Shown: positions 25,501-33,942 of the stretch, in pieces
How positions within the stretch are numbered: the stretch's first letter is position 1
Layout: each line of letters begins with the position of its first letter
NCBI RefSeq assembly: GCF_001039355.2
Contig: NW_019775402.1
Span: 491,624-546,088 of the forward strand
DNA from: Lingula anatina
Lineage: Eukaryota; Brachiopoda; Lingulata; Lingulida; Lingulidae
Direction: 5' to 3'
DNA: 54,465 nucleotides
The notes under the pieces: model-generated
Told to the model about the DNA's origin: nothing
Database searches by the model: none
Seen by the model: the letters and a program-made list of their open reading frames with translations, nothing else
Program-made: the position numbers and the translations under genes

Positions 25501-25705
25501 AGTGATAAGCGTCATGATATGACTTAAATGTGATCCAGCCTTCAGTTGCATAAAACGGCAAATTTTGAGAGCACGTGCAGTGAAAAATAAGGTGTTATTT
25601 TACGATGACTTTTGGTCATACGAAACAAAAAACAAATGATTTCGGAAAAAGCTTTAAAAAATTGCTTTGAATCAGAGGGAAAAGCTTAGCCAAAATGAGC
25701 CATTA
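22469..25705. repeat. Direct repeat R2, right copy (start of right contig)
   Basis: Begins directly after the N with TATTATTTTTTTTACTTAC, which overlaps the last bases of the left contig at 17755-17764 (TATTATTTT). It then follows the left copy for about 3.2 kb. The 113-codon frame at 24534-24875 exists only here because of the 8-bp difference, so it is not a conserved gene. Confidence 0.9.
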
Positions 25706-27519
25706 AGGGAAATGTTCCCCGTCGAAAAACTTCGAAGCTGCTATCAAAATCTGCATAACTGGAATACTTTGCGCCAACCATCTGCCTCCTGTGTCTTAAA
25801 AACGCCGTATTGATTGGAAGTCCAAACGCAGGCGAAATTTCAACACAGTTAAAAAGATGAAATGCCACCTACAGATATTTTTAGAGGCGACCGTAACAGA
25901 TGAGGTATTGCAAAGGTCATCACACTACGCCGAGTGTAGAGTTTGGTTTGGCAGCCTCATGCGGAGAGTTGAAATTCTAACGACAGTGATAAAATTAAAG
26001 TGCGTGATCATAAAATTAAGCCACACAGGTGCACAGAAAATGCTGCACTGCATATCTGCAGTACATTTTGAGCAGGCCAAGTAATGCAAACCAGATCTAT
26101 AGCTTTAATTTGGCCAATATGTAAAGAAACGATAAATGTATTATAATGATAATAATGATTATTATGATTATTATTATTACAATATTTTGCTGTGTAAAGA
26201 GCTGACAAATGCAACATTGCACCATTAATACTCAATAAGCTTCTCTCCATTAAGATACACTCGATGTTAACAAATTCAGTGAACACTTCAATTATTTTAC
26301 CAAATGAATCTGGATGACATTTTGTGCAAACTCTTGTTTGTAACCAACAAGATTAAGCCAAGTCCGTGGACTGGTGTGGCTAAAAAGCTATCAGAACTCG
26401 AAAACAAAACGGGTTTTATCAAAGGAAATCGTTTCAGAACAGAGCGGCACTTACAGAAAAACAAAAATTTGAACAATGTTTATATGTAGATCGTGTTTCG
26501 TTTAACAGACAACAGGTAATGGCACGACCTCCTACTAGGTAATGGCAGGACATTCTACTATGTCTTTATAGTGATGTATTGCAATCGAGTGTTTGCGTGA
26601 GTTTTCCTCTTTCTCAGATCTACTGAGAAACAACATGGTCCCGGATTCTTGAATGGACGGGGAATCAAGCAGTAATGAGAATAATGGAGCAGTTTAACAA
26701 AGAGGACATGCAGCGATATTACTGGCACCATCCACGATGGTTTTGCTTCATTTACATCTATGAATGATGGCATTCGGGTTCAGTTCTAATGAACCGCGAA
26801 TACGGGAGTCATGCTTGGGTGCAATGAGGTGGCGGAAACAAAATACTTGTATGTTATAGGTCTCGCACAGAATAATAACGGCATTGACTTGTGACCTTTA
26901 CCTGTACATTTAGAGCTTGACCCCTATTGGGAGTGCCACTAATAGTAACAAAACGAGAAGCATCGCAAAAAAAAAAAAACTTGGAATGTCTACCGACGGG
27001 AACTATGCCCATTTCATGCGCATCCAGGTTATCCAGGGTGCAGTTCTAGCTACGTGGAGGACCTCCCTTCGCCCTGAATTTCACATATTCCTATAAACAT
27101 ATCTTAGCAATCAAAACCCCTCTGGCGTCTCCACTGACTGAAAGTTGACGTTATATTAGCTTACAGAGATCTTTGAACCCCCGCCGTAGTGAACGCACCA
27201 ACGAAAATGACCGACACCGAAAAATTGGCCTTACTTCAGCAAAAAATCCCCCAAATTTGTATGAGCTGATAAACAAACGAGCTTAAAGATCTAAACTTTA
27301 AGGCAAAAAATCTGGTCACTTTTTCAAAAATGAATCCCTGGTAGGCCACCTAAGTAAAGTGAGTATTGGCCTGGAATATAATCATACGAGTTTAATTTTT
27401 AAAACCGTTTTTCTTTAGTCGATTATTATTCTATGTTGGGTCAAAGGAGACTGAAGTTTTGGTCTGATAGTTAAAACCAATTTAACTTTAACTAAAGCTC
27501 TATTATGAAACAGGCCCAG
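25706..27519. other. Intergenic; no gene seen
   Basis: AT-rich sequence with an ATT/ATG-rich simple tract near 26139-26177 and a run of A near 26968-26980. Open frames on either strand (up to 92 codons) lack domains. From 27400 the text (CTATTATGAAACAGGCCCAG just before the next element) resembles the end of another dispersed repeat, but I cannot define its other end. Confidence 0.4.
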
Positions 27520-27675
27520 GTGTGACAGGAATGGTAGTCCTACATTGTAGGAATGAAAGTCCGTGGCCCTATACGGTTAGTACGGGTTAGCGTTAACCGG
27601 AGTTTTAGGGTTAGTATAGGGGACGAATGTCACCTGTACAAAGTAATGGGGAGTGGACTACTTCCCCTGTCACAC
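27520..27675 (+). mobile_element. MITE-like element, family A (156 bp)
   Basis: Terminal words GTGTGACAGGAATGGTAGTC and CCCTGTCACAC form the inverted repeat. The inside shares GGAATGAAAGTCCG, GACGAATGTCACCTGTACAA and AGTAATGGGGA with the copy at 15838. It contains GGGTTAG-type words, but these are part of the element and not telomeric repeats. It lies about 0.5 kb beyond the 3' end of the second receptor. Confidence 0.85.
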
Positions 27676-28164
27676 CATCTCCTCGTATAATGAAAAATAA
27701 GGACCGGGTACCCTTATAAGGAATAATTCCAAACAGACCTAACTAGGATGAAAAATACCTATCATAGTGAACGGAGACAAATAATCTGACTACATTACCA
27801 GTATTTTGCCGTATTTTATTAAATAGCTGGCCCTTATTCATATTTGAAAATAGACAGTAAGTTATTTGTACTACACCAGTCTTGATTTCAGCACTTACCA
27901 AAATATTTTACAAAAATGCTAACGAGTTACAATGCGCAAGCCGTCCATTGCAATTCGGTTGGTGGCTGGTCCATAAACAAATATTGATAAAAAAGCATTT
28001 AGTCATAAAGCAACTCAAAAGGGTAATTTAAACAAGAAATGAACACATATCCTTATCCCTAGCTATGAAAATAAATCCTTGAAATTTAAAACAAACACGT
28101 TTTTTCCCTTTAGAATGCCTCTATTTTCCTCTTCTCGCGTCCAAAATCATGTATACTAGTGCGT
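27676..28164. other. 3' flank of the second receptor; no gene seen
   Basis: AT-rich sequence that should include the 3' UTR of the minus-strand receptor. No other feature is visible. Confidence 0.45.
27815..27820 (-). promoter_or_regulatory. Candidate polyadenylation signal AATAAA for the second receptor
   Basis: TTTATT on the plus strand, which is AATAAA on the minus strand, about 345 bp after the receptor stop codon. The assignment is inference; such words are frequent in this DNA. Confidence 0.3.
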
Positions 28165-29277
28165 CTATTTCACTAGTATCACAGTGTTATCTTTAACAAC
28201 TTTATACCCAAAGCCACTGCAGAATATTTCTTTCAGTTCTTGTCTAAACCGTTTACCAGTCAGACAATAGAGAAGGAAATTAATAGAATGGTTCGCGTAG
28301 TTCATCATAATCACTATGGCCTCCACGAGGTCGTAGCGGGCAATGTCCAGCGGGTCATTGACACTGGTCAGCCAGGCTTTGGCCAGTATGCTGTTCAAGA
28401 CGCCAGGGAGGGAGAGAAGGAGGAAAGAGAACGACACGCACACCAACATGATCGTCATCGACCGGACGTATTTTTGACTGGCTTTCTCGCGGGCGTTTTC
28501 TTTTTTGCTGTTGGCGGTGTCGGCTCTGCTGCCTCGCCGCATTTCCACGCGCCTGTTGTGCATTTGCGCCAGGCCCCGTATGATGCAAATGTTAAGAATA
28601 AGCATGGTTACGAAGGGACCTCCAGCGTAGACCCCGAATATTATCCATGGGAGGACGTACCCCCAAAAGTACTCAAAGGCCGGGGAAGGGTAGCCGCATA
28701 GGCTGACAAGTTCTGTGACGTTCCCTGCCTGTTTGTACTGCGCCCCTCGAGTCCAAAATACGTGGATATTTTGCCCGAATGATATGAAAAGCAATAAAAG
28801 CGCCACCCTCTGTGCTCTCTGTACTGTGCAGAAACTCCTGGCGCGAGTCGGCATACATATCGCAATGAATCGTTCCGCCGATACAGCAACCAGGATCCAC
28901 GCTGAGAAATCCATACTGCAGTACAGTATAAATCGATGAATCTTACAGAAAATTGCGTCTAATTTACGAATGTCCATGTTCTCGTAAACTTTAATAGTAT
29001 GGCGGGTTAAGCCCACCCAATTAACGACCAAATCGGACGTGGCAAGGAGAGCGAGGTAGAGTCCCATTGCCGTTACTCTCATGGTCGGCCGTGACATGAC
29101 GCATAAGGACAGCGCATTCCCTATCGTCCCCAGTATAAGCAGACCCGGCGGGAAAATCTTCCAGAGAATCTGCGCGGCATGGTACTCGCCAAAGTCCTCA
29201 ACGGTTAAGTTTGTGTATTTCCCCGCGTTCCCGTTGAGGGTATGATTGTCCAATTCTTCCTCTATGACCAGAGACAT
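28165..29277 (-). CDS. Class A GPCR, paralogue of the 6268-7395 receptor; intronless, 370 aa
   Basis: A seven-helix receptor of the same family as the first one. The frame is open back to a TAA (29421-29419, minus strand), but the first ATG is at 29277, so 370 residues are assigned. N-glycosylation sites are N11, N23 and N186. TM1 has G53-N54, TM2 has D82 in LLATSDLVV, TM3 begins with C111 and ends E135-R136-F137, and C194 in loop 2 is its likely disulfide partner. TM5 has P221. Loop 3 (~236-270) is basic (MHNRRVEMRRGSR, then SKKENAREKASQ). TM6 has P291 with Ser289 at the Trp toggle position. TM7 ends N333-F-L-L-Y337, followed by LTGKRFRQEL. Shared blocks with the first receptor include SMDFSAW, RFIA-CMPTRA, HVFWTRG, YANHSINF/YTNHSINF and VRS-TIML. 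The C-terminus is slightly longer (GFGYKVVKDNTVILVK). The receptor class is certain; the ligand is unknown. A 153-codon frame antisense to it is a shadow. Confidence 0.93.
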   Translation of the reverse strand: MSLVIEEELDNHTLNGNAGKYTNLTVEDFGEYHAAQILWKIFPPGLLILGTIGNALSLCVMSRPTMRVTAMGLYLALLATSDLVVNWVGLTRHTIKVYENMDIRKLDAIFCKIHRFILYCSMDFSAWILVAVSAERFIAICMPTRARSFCTVQRAQRVALLLLFISFGQNIHVFWTRGAQYKQAGNVTELVSLCGYPSPAFEYFWGYVLPWIIFGVYAGGPFVTMLILNICIIRGLAQMHNRRVEMRRGSRADTANSKKENAREKASQKYVRSMTIMLVCVSFSFLLLSLPGVLNSILAKAWLTSVNDPLDIARYDLVEAIVIMMNYANHSINFLLYCLTGKRFRQELKEIFCSGFGYKVVKDNTVILVK

Positions 29278-31392
29278 CGTGCAATGTGCTTCTCTAGACG
29301 CGCAGTCCACCGCCTCGCGAGAGCAACAGGTATTTAATAAATGCGTCGCAGCACTCGAGTACGTCCTGCCCGCACAATTCAGCGTGATGATTCTTGGGTT
29401 GCTGTCTGTTGGCGCACTTTATAATATACCTCTCTTTTACGTTAAGGTTATTGACTTCGGTCAGTTTATATGCGTTCTTTAAAGTACCCTCATTCTGCAG
29501 TTAGCGAATCCGATTGCTTCACATCGTAATAAATGTATGAGAATATCGCTTTTACCAGACTTAAGGACTGTTACCTATTAAGCATCAAATAGAACAATCA
29601 GGACGGCCTTTGAATGGCTGTAGAAGGTGCCTGCGCAGTATATGCAATCCTTTCTCACGCAAAGACTGTGTTTCAATGTTTATTAGTCCCGTGTTACAGA
29701 GTGTTGTTCAGCTTTCTACCAGATAGCCTGTTTACGACTAATATGGTGATTAATATATTGCGTTTCTCCCTGGTTTCTGTAATTGCCAACACGACAGCAT
29801 CAAACTGATCGCTTTCGTTTCTCTGATTTGGAATCAAAGCCGTTTTCCGACAGTATAGTCCTGATTCATTCAAATGCTATAATCAAATCAACGTCAAAAG
29901 TACGTGGTATATGGCCCAGTAGTATGGTCTATGTAACGTTTCCGCTATGGAGAATGATGAGAGAGACAAGGTGGCTGCCTCTTTATTGCCGACGCGGGGT
30001 CAAATGTTACATACAACCTTAGGTGTAGGCCTATGTTCTGCCGACAGAACGTGCAACCAATCTTCGAAGATTCGCAATCGCTGTGTGCCTTTTTTTATTT
30101 TCTATTACAGAGGACGTTTGACGTACGGGTTTAACTCGTTACAAGTTCAAAGGCAGTTTCACCGGCTCAAAAGAGCCAATTCCACAAGGCCAGTTTTTAT
30201 CAGTTCCACTGTAGTCTTTGAAAGATGTCTCTATCACGATCAAAGGGATGCTCACTTGAATTGATTGCTAATGACACCGAGGAAATACGAAAAATGATAC
30301 CCAGATAATGATTTTTGATGCCACTCCTTGGTGATTTTTAATTATTCTATTCTTCAGTTCTAAGAAGAAGCGATTGTATCTTATCTTCTAAGGTATCTCG
30401 GGGTCAGAAGCGCTGCCATTTTGTCACCTTGTCACGTGGTACAGTTTGATACCTTTGCGTGAATGTCCAAATGTTATCTGAAACAAAAGTCAAAAACATT
30501 AAATAAAATCAATCACATTTCAAAGATCATATATAATAAAAACCTACGAATTTTCAATTCACTAGCTGTTTCATTTGTGCCACTATACATTTCACTAGGG
30601 CACATGCACATCGTGACACATATACGATGTATATCAGAAATGGGCAATACGCCCACAGCATCAGGGCGCTGTTCTAAATGAATCCTTCACAAAACAAAGT
30701 TCTGCAAGTCAGCTAAATTTACATAAGATGACTACCTGGACCAAGTTTCACAAAAAAAGTTAGGCTGAAAATCGATCTAAATTTTAGGCCGAATTTGGTC
30801 TATTTCAGTCTGCGGTAAATCAAAGTAGTCCGTTCAATGACGGTAGTATAATAGTCTGAAACATTGGGCATGTCTTTCCAGACCAATACTGATTTATCTT
30901 TGGTTAAAGTACGGTAGACTCTTAGTTTTGTGTATAAGTTTATACCTATTCCGGGCTAAGGGTCTTTTCTTTAACCGACCATAGGCAATATACCGATTTC
31001 TACACAAAACTATAAAGTATTTGGACATAAGGTTTAGCCTCATAAAAAACGGGAAAGCTAGATTGGGAACTCTTTTAAGACTTTGCATGATTTTTAATGC
31101 AAGTTTGCTGTAATATACACAGACTGCATCCTCATCCAGGCACATACTGTACTGTATTAATATAGATTGATGCTGCGTTCAGTAAAGAAAAAACTTTCTC
31201 AAAAATTTGCTAATTTCATCTTAATGTGTATGAATAACGAACTGACTGATGAAAAGTGACAGCGAAAAATGTGTGCTACCTGCAATTATATGATTATGTG
31301 TTAACTGACGTTTTGTGAAATTACGTAATTTAAGTCCATTAAAAGTGATGATAATGTTAGCGGCGGCAGAGACGGCTACACTGAGTAACTGT
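29278..31392. other. 5' flank of the second receptor and intergenic DNA
   Basis: The first few hundred bases should hold the promoter and 5' UTR of the minus-strand receptor; no element can be named. A 105-codon plus-strand frame at 29947-30264 and an 83-codon minus-strand frame at 30894-31145 show no domain. Text near 30738 (GACCAAGTTTCACAAAAAAA) looks like the edge of a dispersed element, but no partner end was found. Confidence 0.4.
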
Positions 31393-31628
31393 CCTTAGCA
31401 AAATATCGGGCCTGCTGCAAACGCTCTCGCAAATTTGCTGCAAATTTGCAAAAACATGAATACTTTCTTTCAAACGTACTGCAAACTTTAGATGTACTTG
31501 CAAATTTGCTGGAAATTAGCAGCAATATAATTTTTTCTTGCAAATTCCTGCAAACTGGCTACCTCAAACTTTCAGTTTGCAGCACCTATGCTGCAATATT
31601 GCTGCAAACTTTTCATTTTGCTATAAGG
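31393..31628. mobile_element. MITE-like element rich in TGCTGCAAA / GCAAATTTGC words (236 bp)
   Basis: The ends are CCTTAGCAAAAT at 31393 and ATTTTGCTATAAGG ending at 31628, inverted copies of each other apart from a 2-bp indel. The inside is a series of variants of CTGCAAACTTTGC / GCAAATTTGCTGCAAA in both orientations, at least eight occurrences. It has no coding content; an 84-codon open frame starting at 31446 crosses it and is not credible. Confidence 0.7.
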
Positions 31629-32542
31629 GTGGCTCTTACGGCACCTATAATGTGGTCTCTAAACATACCCAGATCTAACAACATCAATTGTTGTAGCTAA
31701 GGTCGGCAACCCAGCTTCTAATTTCTTGACATCCAACAACATCGATAGTGGCATGACTGGTGGTGTCAAAACCATTCGTCTCTCGTTGGTTAACATTTCC
31801 TCAACTTAAAGGAACGATTTTGAGTGTGTCTTCTGCATTCTTTTGCAAAAAGAGCGCACGTTTCTGGAGCATTTTGATAGATTATATCTAAAGCCAAATC
31901 GGAGTTTGTATTGATAATGAAGATCTGGTTCCAAAGACCTGGATTCCAAAGCCAATACCAAAACCTGGGAGATCCGTTAATACAATCATTCTTGAATTTC
32001 ATTATCAAAATTGTATCCATCTACATATTCTAATCTGTTGAATTCGCAATAATGGAATCTTTCAGTACAATAAATGGTTGGCTGTTTTTGTCAGCATTGT
32101 ATTTCATTCGTAATTGCCTTGTAAAAAACGTGAAACCTATTTCTTATCTTTCACCTTGCTAGACTTTTATCTTATCACTCAACGGAGGAACCTCTCCAAA
32201 CCATCCTTATATCTGAGATATTTCTCACATCTGCACCACTGAAGATTGCCATGATTTGTTGTAATTGCAATCCGCTCCAGCTTCTCCATAATTTAATTGT
32301 AATAGTTGCATTCCCTAGACAGGAACATAACTATAATTAGTCGATTACCTTATATTAAAAATTTAGATAGATAAATGGATGTGTTCCTTGCACCGAGCTG
32401 AGTAGAGAGAACCCATACATTATGATTTGATTGATGTTTCTATCATAAGCGTTAAACTACAGATAGGAAGGATAAAACAGACCTTTGATACGTATGTGAA
32501 TTGACAGTGTGTGAGACTGTATGTTTATGCGTGGATGCACAC
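31629..32542. other. Intergenic; no gene seen
   Basis: AT-rich unique sequence. A palindromic phrase (GATCTGGTTCCAAAGACCTGG, followed by ATTCCAAAGCCAATACC-like words) near 31920 is too short to interpret. Confidence 0.45.
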
Positions 32543-32565
32543 GTGTGTGTGTGTGTGTGAGAGAG

Positions 32566-32603
<38 letters not shown>

Positions 32604-32620
32604 TGAGAGAGAGAGAGAGA
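32543..32620. repeat. Compound (GT)n-(GA)n-(GT)n-(GA)n microsatellite
   Basis: GT runs alternate with GA runs, all on the plus strand: GT to about 32559, GA to 32569, GT to about 32601, then GA to 32620. The same GT-then-GA order recurs at 44672 and 47706. Confidence 0.95.
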
Positions 32621-33533
32621 AAGGGAGGGAGAAAGACCCGTGCTGACTATAATAATGTTAAAACACAAATTATCTATATAACTGTTACTAATTTAATTTT
32701 AGGCGGTTAAGGTCGATCGGTTTTCTTGCAAAAATATAGGCCTAATTTAAAGGAGAAAATATGCAACTATGCATTTTCCCTAGAAATGAAAAGGCTTTAG
32801 GTACAATTGGGTCTCTTCGTTACTTGGCCGTCCGATAACACGCTCTGTGCCCATTCCAATCCGATCTCAGAATCAGACAAAATAAACAACTCCGCGAAAA
32901 AGATGCATTTTTGAACTCCCCAAGTGAGTTAAACATTCAGCTAAGATAAAGATTTTTAGCTATATAAACGTGCCAGCCATCCCCACAGATTTGAATTCTG
33001 GGCCCCTCAAGAATACTGCGTTGATCAATAGGGGAGAGAAATGCAATGTATGGACGAACGCCTGGTCAGTTTGGAAGACGGCTTGGTTACCCGTACGTTT
33101 TAACCGTAGAGGTTGGGCAGGGTAAAATAATAGGAAGAAGTAAAAAATTGTTCAGACGAGGATTGCATTAGCCCGAAGGAAGGGCCAAATGAGACAACTA
33201 GGATGTTAGGAGGCGCCACTTCGCTCCGAACTTCCTTATCCCAAAGTACTCAACCATAAGTAGTCAGCCATCTAGTACCGCGGATAAGTTATATTTTCTA
33301 ATCAAGTGATGCGTGTTCAAAAGGCACGCGTGTGCTTTCTAAACTCAGACAGTCAGCCACGCAAAGTCGGCTCGATGATTTCAATCTCACTCTTTTTTAA
33401 CAATTGCCATTTAGACTGTATAAGGTAGTCCCGTTTAGTCCCCACAATAATCATAAAATGATAACAAAGAGATTTGTATTCGATATGCGTCTCTTGTGTT
33501 TCAATCAAGACCGAAAAGATGATGTAAGTGGTC
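32621..33533. other. Intergenic; no gene seen
   Basis: Unique sequence without recognisable coding or repeat structure. Confidence 0.5.
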
Positions 33534-33769
33534 TTAGGGCTCATTCCCAATCAAATTATAGGTTTGAATAGATCGTTCCAACTCTGCGGGGACTCTCGCT
33601 GAATGCAGTCAGATTAAAAGATTAACAAGCATGCTTGTATCATGCAAGTACGTTGAAACAAGGGGAGGCGCTTTAATCTTTTAATCTAATTGCATTCAGC
33701 GAGAGTGCCCGCGGAGTTAGATAATACACTGTACGTAGACCGACAGTTTTATTGGGAATAAGCCCTTAA
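33534..33769. mobile_element. Foldback MITE-like element, family B (about 232 bp)
   Basis: The outer inverted repeat is TTAGGGCTCATTCCCAAT at the left and ATTGGGAATAAGCCCTTAA at the right. A second, inner pair of arms of about 46 nt lies at 33571-33617 and 33672-33719 (AACTCTGCGGGGACTCTCGC against its complement), around a loop of about 54 nt. A TTA at both outer edges could be a target duplication, as in PIF/Harbinger elements; that assignment is inference. The inner arm resembles the arm of the element at 52612. Confidence 0.75.
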
Positions 33770-33782
33770 AGCTTCATACTCA

Positions 33783-33942
33783 GCGTGACAGGAATGGTAC
33801 GTAGTCCGCTAGGAACCCTAGTCCGTTCTCCAAAAGATGACTTAATAGAGGTGACATTTGCCCCATAAACTGACACCGATACTCCAGCTTGTGCTAATCA
33901 TATGGGACCCCGGACTTTACTTCCAAGGACTACCATTCACAA
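33783..33942 (-). mobile_element. MITE-like element, family A, inverted copy
   Basis: Read on the minus strand it contains AAGTCCGGGGTCCCATATGA, the same phrase as the copy at 15838, followed by AATGTCACCT and TTCCTAGCGGACTAC. The end at 33785 is GTGACAGGAATGGTA. The end near 33940 has lost about four bases of the CTGTCAC terminus. It sits only about 14 bp from the family B element, so two non-autonomous elements have accumulated side by side. Confidence 0.8.

Noticed and set aside
27585-27625. GGGTTAG-type words suggesting interstitial telomere repeats
   Set aside because: They are part of the family A element and are not in tandem.
28240-28701. 153-codon plus-strand open frame
   Set aside because: Lies antisense to the second receptor gene and has no domain; it is a shadow of the real coding frame.
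29278-29310. 11-codon upstream extension of the second receptor
   Set aside because: It would need a GTG start. The first ATG is at 29277 and the frame upstream has no ATG before a stop.
12028-33942. CRISPR-like array from the recurring family A repeats
   Set aside because: The copies are kilobases apart, in both orientations, with inverted ends; this is a mobile element pattern in animal DNA.
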